Assembly (NCBI RefSeq): GCF_004115975.1
Contig: NZ_SDDZ01000003.1
Location: 1-64,000 of the forward strand
Reading direction: 5' to 3'
DNA length: 64,000 nt
Source of the DNA: Gelidibacter gilvus
GTDB taxonomy: Bacteria; Bacteroidota; Bacteroidia; Flavobacteriales; Flavobacteriaceae
Shown piece by piece: positions 9,138 to 17,268 of this stretch; positions within the stretch are counted from its first letter, which is position 1, and the number at the start of each line of letters is the position of its first letter. Below the pieces are notes generated by a model. It saw only the letters and a program-made list of their open reading frames with translations, had not been told where the DNA came from and did not search any database. The position numbers and the translations under genes were made by a program.

Positions 9138-10067
9138 ATGAAAAACCTTAAATTTCTATTGATTATTGGGCTATTTTTTATTAAAAGCTATTGCCAAACC
9201 AATATTAATTATTCGAATTTTGATGCTTGGAAACAAAATTCTTCCAATAAAAAGATGGAGCATGTTAAAACCATTTATGAATCTGGGTATATTGAAATAG
9301 ACAATAAAAGATCTACAGCTATAATTTATAACACTAAATTAAATCAGAAAGAATTATTTAATTTCACTAAATTTATTATGGTTGAAAATGGTCATGTCCT
9401 TGGCTTTGGAAAACTCGATAGACAACACATGTTAACTTTCATTCCAGAAGATAAACTTCTTTTGTTAAAAGTAAATGACATTGTAATTATGCAATTTTCC
9501 TTAAGCCAGTCTGATATTTTGAAATTGAAAAACGAATTTCGAAGTATAGGCAATAATAATAGTAATAAAGGTTTACCACAGAACAAGGTTGATCTTTTAG
9601 TTGAGAAATATGATTATAAACAGATAACAATTTTCACTTCTGAGGGCGAATTAATAGGGTTCCCAACTATTAAAAATAACTCTGATGGAAAACCTTATTC
9701 TATTAAAATTAATGGAAGCACGACTGATAATGTCGACAAAATCTCTGAATTCTTTAGTTCTTTATTCAATGATAAGGTAAAAGAAGGGTTTACTACTAAT
9801 GCAGCACATTTAAGGCTACAACCTCCATATAATAGTGAATCAATTAGGAAAATGATGGATAGAGCTTATTTGGGAAATTCCGAAAATGGATTTAGGGTCG
9901 AATTCAATAAAGAAAGTTATGTGTTTAAAGCAGAGGTGAAGAGGAGGCAAGAGTCATATGTAGATGATCAAGGTTTTGTAAGAAGACGATACTTATATGA
10001 TTTTTTTATTGAGTTAATTGACAAGTTAAGATTAGCAGGAAGTAAATCAACCAATTTCAAGTTTTAG
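9138..10067 (+). CDS. Predicted exported protein, function unknown
   Basis: I chose the ATG at 9138 over an ATG at 9060 and a non-ATG start at 9045, because from here the protein opens with M-K-N-L-K-F, a hydrophobic run L-L-I-I-G-L-F-F-I and a plausible signal-peptidase site at S-Y-C-Q. The mature part of about 290 residues is polar and lysine-rich with alternating strand-like stretches, and no domain was recognised. It is probably periplasmic. Like the exported protein at 2204 it lies between two ATPase remnants, is very AT-rich, and is followed by a terminator-like hairpin at 10146, so it behaves like a one-gene cargo module. Confidence 0.6.
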   Translation: MKNLKFLLIIGLFFIKSYCQTNINYSNFDAWKQNSSNKKMEHVKTIYESGYIEIDNKRSTAIIYNTKLNQKELFNFTKFIMVENGHVLGFGKLDRQHMLTFIPEDKLLLLKVNDIVIMQFSLSQSDILKLKNEFRSIGNNNSNKGLPQNKVDLLVEKYDYKQITIFTSEGELIGFPTIKNNSDGKPYSIKINGSTTDNVDKISEFFSSLFNDKVKEGFTTNAAHLRLQPPYNSESIRKMMDRAYLGNSENGFRVEFNKESYVFKAEVKRRQESYVDDQGFVRRRYLYDFFIELIDKLRLAGSKSTNFKF

Positions 10068-10145
10068 AAACAGGCGACAACAAAATGCTAAGGTGAACAA
10101 TCAAACTCGTCTCCAATAGCTTTTATACAAATTTACCGAAACACC

Positions 10146-10167
10146 AAAAAAGCCTGTCAGCTTTTTT
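10146..10167 (+). terminator. Intrinsic terminator-like hairpin
   Basis: AAAAAAGC and GCTTTTTT form a perfect eight-base inverted repeat around a six-base loop, 79 bp after the stop of the exported protein gene. The T-run follows in the plus direction. The stem is A/T-rich, so termination strength is uncertain, and it could work both ways. Confidence 0.55.
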
Positions 10168-10227
10168 GTTTATATAACAGTATAACTTCAGTTAGTATAT
10201 TGCCTTTTCAAATAAAAAAGCGATAAA

Positions 10228-10353
10228 ACCCATTGCACCACCAACCTAAACGTCGCAGAAATCCAGGAAAGCTATTGCGTCCGCGTACGTTATCGCATGC
10301 GTCAAATGTTTAATCTATTAGCTTTTAGTGAATATTCCCAAGACAAACGCTAA
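10228..10353 (+). pseudogene. Remnant 3 of the DnaC-like ATPase 3' end (frame intact to stop)
   Basis: From ACC at 10228 the frame reads T-H-C-T-T-N-L-N-V-A-E-I-Q-E-S, then R-V-R-Y-R-M-R-Q-M-F-N-L-L, ending Q-D-K-R-stop. It matches residues from about 186 to the end of the intact ATPase, including the D-K-R terminus. It has no start codon and no Walker motifs. It is the best preserved of the three remnants and has diverged clearly from the parental copy, so it derives from a related allele, not from a recent duplication. Confidence 0.8.
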
Positions 10354-10371
10354 CTAAAAAAATAAGGCATT

Positions 10372-10455
10372 ATGAATAACCTCAACACATTCTGGGATTG
10401 TTTAAAAGAAAACAACCAGTATTTAGAAAACCATCAAGACATACTCAATAACTAA
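10372..10455 (+). pseudogene. Stub of a second copy of the 206-aa (FWNWF-type) gene
   Basis: The 27-residue reading frame M-N-N-L-N-T-F-W-D-C-L-K-E-N-N-Q then Y-L-E-N-H-Q-D matches the start of the protein at 1170 (M-G-N-H-N-H-F-W-N-W-F-K-E-N-H-Q and L-E-N-P-H-D) and then stops. It begins 18 bp after the ATPase remnant, the same gene order as at 378-1790. The following 265 bp up to 10720 show only faint similarity to the rest of that gene and no intact gene. Confidence 0.7.
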
Positions 10456-10720
10456 ATCCTGTTGGTTGAATTAAGTATATTTATATTTAATAACTGAAGA
10501 TTATCCTTTAGAACGCGACGCAATCGCACACCAGCGGGGGAAACTATTTGTCTAACTATTACTTGGAGCTTTCCAAAGAGAACCTATTTCTGGCTTGTAT
10601 TTTTTTTAGTAGAGCTTCATAATCCATAAAAGCTAACAATTTAATAGTTGTAACTAAAATTTTAAATAAATAATTTTCACAATTGGTTTATTGAAAAATA
10701 TCTCATTCTGGCATAACTTT

Positions 10721-11179
10721 TTAACGTTCTATCCAAGTTTGTATTTGTATAATTAATTCAGATTTAGCAATAGAGGAGACTTCAGTAAAAAATGTTTTTC
10801 TAATGCCATTATATTTTGGACCAATGACACCCGCATTTAAGTATTTCCGAATTGTTGCATTATCAACAAACCAATAATCATCGCTTCCCTCTGATCCGAG
10901 AATCCATCTCATATTCGTTTCAAAATAGTCGGACTTATCTCTTAACACCTCTGGCTGAAACCCACCACCCTTACCCTGTCCTACCCCGAGATGTCCATGA
11001 TGTTTTTGATGGTACTTGACTTCTAAGAAAAATAGTTTAGGATTTTGACCGTTTCTGGCAATTAATAAATCTACCGCTTTTTTGAAATCAAATAGCTTGT
11101 AGTTTTCATTTATTGACAATGGCAATACTTCATTCCTTATGTGACTTTCAAATTCTGATTCACTGTTTATATTTATCAT
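10721..11179 (-). CDS. PD-(D/E)xK nuclease-like protein at the end of the BREX locus
   Basis: The 152-residue product has the restriction-endonuclease-like pattern: a helix with an acidic residue near the start, D-L-L-I-A with Asp37, then a strand L-F-F-L-E-V-K-Y with Glu53 and Lys55 (E-x-K). A glycine-rich segment follows (G-V-G-Q-G-K-G-G-G, about 65-73). I do not know a named BREX family with this layout. The gene starts 19 bp after brxL and runs in the same direction, so it is probably co-transcribed with brxL. A nuclease effector accessory to BREX is inferred; a decoy or repair-type nuclease is possible. Confidence 0.55.
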   Translation of the reverse strand: MININSESEFESHIRNEVLPLSINENYKLFDFKKAVDLLIARNGQNPKLFFLEVKYHQKHHGHLGVGQGKGGGFQPEVLRDKSDYFETNMRWILGSEGSDDYWFVDNATIRKYLNAGVIGPKYNGIRKTFFTEVSSIAKSELIIQIQTWIER

Positions 11180-11198
11180 AATCTTTATCTATTATACA

Positions 11199-13250
11199 TC
11201 AATCCACAAGAATCCCTTTCTGCATCAACATTTGATTATTGGAATAAAATGGAACGTCTGTATTGCCTAATACTGTGGCGGGGACGTTGGGTATTTCGTT
11301 TAGGTTATCCATTGGCACAATAACGGTTTTTGCGCCGTTCTCCGAGAGCATTGTGATTTTGTCTGTGAAGTTAATAGCTCTTTCAACTGCGCCACCAACG
11401 GATATGTTACCCAAGACAGCTAATCCTGGTTTCAAGTTCTTTTTGTAGATAGAGGATATAATGGCGATATAGACTGCCGAGCCAATACCAGAGGAAACAT
11501 TGGATCCTAACAAGGTTGTTACTTGTACAGAAACGTCAAAATTCTTTAGAGAATGTTGTTCATCCAAAATGGTCTTTTCATTGGCTTTAATATAAAGAAA
11601 AGTGTTTTTTATATTTTCTTTTACTGGGTTGTTACTAACCCCGGTAATATTAAGTTTTCCTGAACCGGAAGTTATGACTACCTCAATTCTAACTAGAGCC
11701 AAATTATCCCCATCACTTGTGCTGGTGTAACATACGCCAGGTTGCAAGGGCGTGTTTTCTATTAGGTGAGATCCTTTTTCTTCAGGTAATCCTATGTAAT
11801 GTTCATCTTGGGTCTCTTTATCGATATAAGAAAAGTTTGTGTCCCAAAATTCCATTCCACCAATGCGCTTGAGCTGTTCTTTTACTCTTCTACGCATTTC
11901 TATAGCTAGTTCTAGATATTCTCTTACATCTTCCTTTGTGAAGTCACCATCGGGATGCATTAGCTTGATGAATCCTGAAACCGTCTTTTTTACTGGTTTT
12001 GTATCACGTTGCTTTAGGTGGGAACCTAAAGTGAAATAGTCTTCTAAAGTATCTGTATAAGTACTTTTTCTGAATGATTTAAGGCACTCTGAAAAGTAAT
12101 CTGTACTGAACCCAAAATTATCAGTGAAATTATCTGGTGAAAATTTAATCATTTCCCATCCCGGAAGATAGAAATGGATTCTGTCCAAAAAAGCAGTGTC
12201 ATTATTTACTTCGTCAGATAGAGCGCTAAATAAATGACTTGTTTGTAAGACAGTTTCAATAGGTTGATTAATATTTCCATTGAGAATGATTGAGGCTACA
12301 CCTGTTATTTCACCACCTGCACCAGCTCTAGAAAAGGATCCAGATTCCATATAATCCTTCATTAAAGGAACGGCATCGCGCTCTTTAAATATTTTATCCG
12401 TTGCTTCATCAAAGCAGATAGCGTCCCATTGCCCTACAGCTCCTACCTTGCCTGTAGAGCCGTGAACGAATAATTTTGCAATTGTTCCTTGTCCGCCAGA
12501 AATAAGCACCGCATAGGGCGTTAATTCTTTGTAAACGAAAGATTTTCCAGTTGATCTTGGACCTAGTTCAACAAAGTTGAAATTTGCTTCGACCATTGGT
12601 AATAGTCGCGATAGCAATAGCATTTTAACTCGGTGTGTCATTCCTTCGGACTCTGGCTCATAACCGCAACTTCTCAGGAGAAGGTTTAACCATTCACTCT
12701 TACTAAACTCCTTTCTTTTTGAAATTAGTCTGGAGTTATCAAATGAAGATAATTGAATGGGTTTAATATCTTTTATCAGAAAGGGATGGAGCGTAGCGCC
12801 TTCCTTACTATAAGCGTCATATTCAATATCTATAATGGCCCATATACCACCCATCAACATTTTATCGTGGGCACTTACCATTGCGTCAGAAATTACCCCG
12901 TCTCGAATATTACTATTTTGCAGATCTGCCCAATAGACGTCTTTTTTAGTGTCTAATTTCACCGATATTCTGTCGATGATTTTATAGCTTCCTTTTTCTC
13001 TTATTCTTGACTGGATGAGGTTGCTTTCTTCTGGGTTCACATAATGCTTGGAAAGAATGCTTTTCACATTCTCCATTCCTTGCTTTATTTTTTCTTCGTC
13101 ATCCGTGGAACAGGAATTAGCAATTAGAAATTCCAATACAAATACTGGAACATTTGCGCCAACTTTTAAAGATCGAACTAAGTCTTTTTTAACTACAAAC
13201 CCTCTAAAGTGTTCTAGTAACTTATTGTCTAAATCGTCAAGTACAATCAT
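11199..13250 (-). CDS. brxL: BREX system Lon-like protease BrxL
   Basis: The 683-residue protein has an ATPase core with Walker A G-P-R-S-T-G-K-S at 230-237 and Walker B W-D-A-I-C-F-D-E at 275-282, and a C-terminal Lon-protease-like domain with S-S-G-I-G-S-A-V (candidate catalytic Ser) followed by G-G-A-V-E-R and F-T-D-K-I (candidate Lys). The size and domain order are those of BrxL, an AAA+ protein that marks type 1 BREX and is needed for phage restriction in studied systems. It lies 11 bp downstream of pglZ and 19 bp upstream of the nuclease-like gene, all on the minus strand. Confidence 0.9.
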   Translation of the reverse strand: MIVLDDLDNKLLEHFRGFVVKKDLVRSLKVGANVPVFVLEFLIANSCSTDDEEKIKQGMENVKSILSKHYVNPEESNLIQSRIREKGSYKIIDRISVKLDTKKDVYWADLQNSNIRDGVISDAMVSAHDKMLMGGIWAIIDIEYDAYSKEGATLHPFLIKDIKPIQLSSFDNSRLISKRKEFSKSEWLNLLLRSCGYEPESEGMTHRVKMLLLSRLLPMVEANFNFVELGPRSTGKSFVYKELTPYAVLISGGQGTIAKLFVHGSTGKVGAVGQWDAICFDEATDKIFKERDAVPLMKDYMESGSFSRAGAGGEITGVASIILNGNINQPIETVLQTSHLFSALSDEVNNDTAFLDRIHFYLPGWEMIKFSPDNFTDNFGFSTDYFSECLKSFRKSTYTDTLEDYFTLGSHLKQRDTKPVKKTVSGFIKLMHPDGDFTKEDVREYLELAIEMRRRVKEQLKRIGGMEFWDTNFSYIDKETQDEHYIGLPEEKGSHLIENTPLQPGVCYTSTSDGDNLALVRIEVVITSGSGKLNITGVSNNPVKENIKNTFLYIKANEKTILDEQHSLKNFDVSVQVTTLLGSNVSSGIGSAVYIAIISSIYKKNLKPGLAVLGNISVGGAVERAINFTDKITMLSENGAKTVIVPMDNLNEIPNVPATVLGNTDVPFYSNNQMLMQKGILVD

Positions 13251-13261
13251 ATTATTTTAAA

Positions 13262-15499
13262 TTATAGAAGACCACCTAAGTCTCTGGCTTTACTCTGCTT
13301 TATAGTTACTTTGTCCAATTGCTCCTTCGTCAAAGCATCCATAACTTTAACTTCAAGTATTGAATGGTTTCCGAAACTATATTCTTTTTTGAATAGTTTA
13401 TCTCTCTCAATTACGAAGACTTCACTTTCATTAATTTTTCCCCCTTCAGAAAAGAACATAAGGATTATTTTTCGCTCTGTAGTAAACAAATTTTTGGTGG
13501 TAGATTCAGCCATTAAATGAATTGAAAATAAATCGCCTAATACTTCAGTTAAGGATGATTTATTGGAAATAGTCACTCCTAAGGAATCTCCATCGGTATG
13601 CAGGTGTGTCCATTTTAAGAAAGGAATAATGGTTTCCTGAGGGGAAAGCCCTCCGTGACTAAAACCATATACTCCTGGGGTTTTAAATGGCCCTAGTCTT
13701 TTAGCAAAATAACAATAGTTATTGGATTTATATTCCAGTCCTTCTTCGTGAAGTAAGTCTATGTTTATGGACTGCTTTTCAGCTGTTCTAATATATCTTT
13801 CATTCTTTTCTACTTTTCCATCGAAGTTGACTTCAATTTTATCGGAATCTTCAAGAATACCCGTGAGTACAAAACCGTGATCCGTGAGTAGATATACATT
13901 TTGATATCCGTTTCTAAGTAATTGCTCAATCTTATTGGCATAAAGAGTGGCTACCGAATCAAAATGTACTAAAGCTTTTTGCTGATATGTTTCCCCTAAT
14001 TTATCAGGGTCTTTATGACTGCAAATTAAGTAGTGTTCATTATCCGTTTGCTCACTTACCTTATCGAGGTCTATAAAGCCAATGTTTTTATCGGAATTTG
14101 CTTTCTTTAAATAGGCTTCCCTATCTGTTTTCTTAGCCATTATTTCACCAGATGCCACATAAAGTTGGCTCATATTATGTTCCGTTATCGAAGGGAGTCC
14201 TGCGAACATATATTGCGGTTCCTTATCTAACTGATAATCATTGGAGACTCTTTTTATAATGTCTTTAGAGAATTCATAGGAAATACCATCGCCCACAACT
14301 ACAGCAGTTTTTGCGGTATTCTCATCTAAGATTTTTTGTATAGTTCCCAGTTGATTGGGTGTATAGTCGTCAATGTATTTAAACCATTTATCCAAGAAGA
14401 GGGTTACAGTGTTCTTGTAATAGCCTTGTATGGGTTCTAATAAATCTCTTTTATTTAAAAACTCAGTGTACAGTTTTCGAATGGCGTTATCTAATTTATA
14501 AAAATGCTCGGTATAGAAAGAAATACATTCATCCAAGGATGCCAATTGATTGATATTCTTTTCATCAAATTCCAACAAGGTTTTTATAGGAGACCAAAAC
14601 TTAATATCTAAGTTTTTCACCACACGATCCGCTATCCTTTGATTGATCTTGGGAATGAAATCCGCTATAAATTTTTTATCCGAAATGTTTTCTCCTAATT
14701 TTCGTAACCATAGCTCGTCAATCGATAAAAACGGGTGTGATGGATGAACTTTAAACATATCCGATTTTTCGGCTAGCTTATATTTCTTAAGATATCCGAT
14801 AAATGATTTTTGGTAGGATTGACTATCCAGCCAGGTTTTATAAACTTCTAGTAGTATTGGGTTTGGATTGTTGTTTGCCAATCCTTCTAGCAAATGATTT
14901 ACAACCTCAGTAGCTAGAGTTGCTGGTGGCTTATTTATATAGGATTGCCCAATGAGTTCGTAGACCTTTTTAAAGAATATTTCTTGGGTTTTCTTATCAT
15001 ATTTATTGAGATGACTTTTTGGATTGTCTAAGAAGGGAAGTAACTCTTTTTGAAGGTCAAAAATTTCAGAGGAGCCTTTGTGGCTTAGGTCCATCCAGTA
15101 GGTTTGATCTTTTCCTACACTTATTTTTGCCGCTGATATTAATTCTTCCTTGTCAAGGTTTAAATTTAAATTCAGTTGTTTGTGAACTTTTTCCTTGACG
15201 TAATTCTGAAGATATTTTATTTCTACTCTGCCGTTGGTTTCACAATATTCCCGGATAAATTTTAATTCTTCTATAGGGCGATGGGAGTAGAGTAGATATT
15301 TTTTATTTGGGTCGTCTGCTTTCTCAATATCATACTTCACCTTTAACTCTTCAAGATCTGTATTGACTTCAAATATGGTTATTTGCTTATCAATGGTATT
15401 GAGTAGAAATGCAGCTTCTTTAGATTCATCAATAAAAACTGTTATTGAATGATCTGCAAATATTTTTTCTAAATCTTTATTAAACCAAGTATCAATCAT
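13262..15499 (-). CDS. pglZ: BREX phosphatase-fold protein PglZ
   Basis: The 745-residue protein has an N-terminal helical region of about 390 residues, then the alkaline-phosphatase-superfamily domain of PglZ: V-V-V-G-D-G-I-S-Y-E-F at 400-410 (metal-binding Asp404), L-P-S-I-T-E-H at 435-441, and L-L-T-D-H-G-F at 537-543 (Asp540, His541). PglZ is the defining protein of all BREX types. It is separated from the upstream accessory gene by 335 bp that hold two repeat arrays, so pglZ-brxL-nuclease may form a second transcript. Confidence 0.92.
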   Translation of the reverse strand: MIDTWFNKDLEKIFADHSITVFIDESKEAAFLLNTIDKQITIFEVNTDLEELKVKYDIEKADDPNKKYLLYSHRPIEELKFIREYCETNGRVEIKYLQNYVKEKVHKQLNLNLNLDKEELISAAKISVGKDQTYWMDLSHKGSSEIFDLQKELLPFLDNPKSHLNKYDKKTQEIFFKKVYELIGQSYINKPPATLATEVVNHLLEGLANNNPNPILLEVYKTWLDSQSYQKSFIGYLKKYKLAEKSDMFKVHPSHPFLSIDELWLRKLGENISDKKFIADFIPKINQRIADRVVKNLDIKFWSPIKTLLEFDEKNINQLASLDECISFYTEHFYKLDNAIRKLYTEFLNKRDLLEPIQGYYKNTVTLFLDKWFKYIDDYTPNQLGTIQKILDENTAKTAVVVGDGISYEFSKDIIKRVSNDYQLDKEPQYMFAGLPSITEHNMSQLYVASGEIMAKKTDREAYLKKANSDKNIGFIDLDKVSEQTDNEHYLICSHKDPDKLGETYQQKALVHFDSVATLYANKIEQLLRNGYQNVYLLTDHGFVLTGILEDSDKIEVNFDGKVEKNERYIRTAEKQSINIDLLHEEGLEYKSNNYCYFAKRLGPFKTPGVYGFSHGGLSPQETIIPFLKWTHLHTDGDSLGVTISNKSSLTEVLGDLFSIHLMAESTTKNLFTTERKIILMFFSEGGKINESEVFVIERDKLFKKEYSFGNHSILEVKVMDALTKEQLDKVTIKQSKARDLGGLL

Positions 15500-15600
15500 T
15501 TATCTATGCTCTTAATTACTATCATATTTAACTGCTAATCTATCTTTCCTGCTTATTCAGGAGTACTGTTATTAGTGCTGCTATCAAACTTCTATTTAAA

Positions 15601-15666
15601 GTGTCATTTATGGTGACATTTATTATGACATTTAATATGACATTTAAAGTGACATTTAAAGTGACA
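15601..15666 (-). repeat. 12-bp tandem repeat array A (five and a half units)
   Basis: Units of exactly 12 bp run head to tail; on the minus strand the consensus is ATGTCACTTTAA with small changes. Each unit contains a start and a stop in one frame; in another frame it reads V-T-L-N repeated. Tandem tetrapeptides of the N-D-T-L-N kind are known to me from the C-terminal region of AlbA_2/winged-helix proteins such as the gene just upstream, so the array may be the remains of such a tail. The flanking parts of 15500-15834 have no gene. Confidence 0.75.
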
Positions 15667-15748
15667 CATAGCTATACTATTAAATAGCAGACTAATTGCT
15701 TCCTTAAACTGTTATAAAACCATCACTTTAAAGTCTTTATCAACACAA

Positions 15749-15802
15749 TATTTAAAGTATCATTTAAAGTATCATTTAAAAGATCATATAAAGTATCATT
15801 TA
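15749..15802 (-). repeat. 12-bp tandem repeat array B (about four units)
   Basis: This is a second array with a 12-bp period, minus-strand consensus ATGATACTTTAA. In one frame it reads N-D-T-L-Y-D-L-L-N-D-T-L-N-D-T-L-N and stops 8 codons later. That frame is shifted by one from the end of the accessory gene at 15835, which ends 33 bp before. It is related to array A about 90 bp further on. Confidence 0.75.
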
Positions 15803-15834
15803 GAAATAGGATTAACCACACTTTTAAAACAAGT

Positions 15835-17265
15835 TTATTCCTGCTTCACTATAATCCAATCTCCCGTTTTTCTTGAACCTTCACGATCTAAGTATTTTTT
15901 ATCTGTAAGTTCCTTTATGTCTCTGTTAATAGTCCTTTCAGCAACTCCAATAATTTCAGCTAATTCAGCTAAAGTTACCTTACTGTTTTCCGAAACTATT
16001 TTTAGAATAACTAAAGCTCGTTCTCCTATATTATCTTCTATTTCATTAATATCAAGGTTGTATTCATCAACCAAGAAACCAAATCCTTTATCTTCTTTAG
16101 GAGCAATATAATTTTTCTTTATAAACTGCACCTGAAATTGAAGTCCCTTCTCAAACCATTCAAACCCTATTTCAGGATACTCTTTTAAATCTTTTGCGAT
16201 TAATTTTAAGCCGTTGCCCCATTGATCAATAATACCTAATCTCTTAAAAATGGGAGCGATCACTTTATTTCTAATATCAGACTGTCTGGATTCCATCTCG
16301 GTGAAATCTATGGACGGTAAAAGTGTTCCGGGACTGGTTATTTCGATCATATCATCATATATAGCCACTTTAATATCTTTGCCAGACAAGGAATAATCTC
16401 TGTGTACTATCGCATTTCTAATAGCTTCCCGAATAGCTATAACGGGATATTCCCAACGCGTTTCTGTATAAACACCTTTTACTGTTGCGCCTTTGTTAAT
16501 GTGTCTTAACACAAAATCATAAGCAGCTTCTGCTTGTAGGGCTATGTTGCTGTCAATGGTTTTTTGATCTATAAATTCGTCTGTGGTAGTTCCCTTAAAT
16601 CTTGCACATTCTATTTTAGCATAGGGGAACATTTCATTTCTTAGGGGATCGTCAGAAAACAGGACCAGGGCTTGTGTAGCCTTTTCTTCGTCTTGATAGG
16701 TGTTGATTAATTGGAGTTTTTTTAAGGTGTTTTTCTCCAGTTTTTCATCTGTTTTTTCTTCATAAAATGCCGTAAAACTTTCTATGTTAATTTCGTCCAA
16801 AGGCTTATCAAAAATAAGCTCTGCATCAAAAGAAGTATTGCGTTTTTGGCGTTCCAATTCGGCAATAATCTCATCGGTTGCTTTTCTATTGCTTGAACCA
16901 ACTCTTATAAAAGTTCCTTCTTTCTTGCCTGCTGTTTTTAAATAATATGGAAGATTACTACCTCTAAATATTTCAACTTTTAGCAAGTATTTATCTTCAA
17001 AAACAACACTGGAAATATTAGGGATAATAACTGGATTACAATTATCGTGAATGATATTGCTTACTTGCTCTTCTACGCTCATAAGATCGTCTTCGGGGAT
17101 GCCTACAACTTCTCTGGGCTCATCGCGCACGCCTAAATATAAAACGCCGCCAGCATCATTGGAAAAAGCTACAATAGTTTTTCCCAGTTCAGCTTTGGTA
17201 GGTATGGCTTCCTTAAATTCAAGCCGCCTTCCCTCAGGTTGTTTTATAATATCTTTTAGACTCAT
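15835..17265 (-). CDS. AlbA_2-domain / winged-helix protein inside the BREX operon
   Basis: The 476-residue protein begins with an AlbA_2 (Schlafen-like) domain: L-E-F-K-E at 15-19, then F-S-N-D-A-G-G-V-L-Y-L-G-V at 34-46. A middle ATPase-like C-terminal region of the RecG-like regulator family follows with I-R-E-A-I-R-N-A-I-V-H-R-D-Y-S at 278-292 and I-T-S-P-G near 309. Residues 420-470 form a winged helix (L-A-E-L-A-E-I-I-G-V, then T-I-N-R-D-I-K-E-L). Such proteins are often found in restriction and BREX loci, with a presumed regulatory or accessory role. The gene starts 3 bp after pglX and so is co-transcribed with brxA-pglX. Array-type repeats directly after its stop suggest that it has lost a repetitive C-terminal tail. 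Confidence 0.75.
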   Translation of the reverse strand: MSLKDIIKQPEGRRLEFKEAIPTKAELGKTIVAFSNDAGGVLYLGVRDEPREVVGIPEDDLMSVEEQVSNIIHDNCNPVIIPNISSVVFEDKYLLKVEIFRGSNLPYYLKTAGKKEGTFIRVGSSNRKATDEIIAELERQKRNTSFDAELIFDKPLDEINIESFTAFYEEKTDEKLEKNTLKKLQLINTYQDEEKATQALVLFSDDPLRNEMFPYAKIECARFKGTTTDEFIDQKTIDSNIALQAEAAYDFVLRHINKGATVKGVYTETRWEYPVIAIREAIRNAIVHRDYSLSGKDIKVAIYDDMIEITSPGTLLPSIDFTEMESRQSDIRNKVIAPIFKRLGIIDQWGNGLKLIAKDLKEYPEIGFEWFEKGLQFQVQFIKKNYIAPKEDKGFGFLVDEYNLDINEIEDNIGERALVILKIVSENSKVTLAELAEIIGVAERTINRDIKELTDKKYLDREGSRKTGDWIIVKQE

Positions 17266-17268
17266 TTT

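Noticed and set aside
15601-15802. CRISPR-like array before pglZ
   Set aside because: The units are 12 bp with no spacers and no cas genes nearby; it is a simple tandem repeat.
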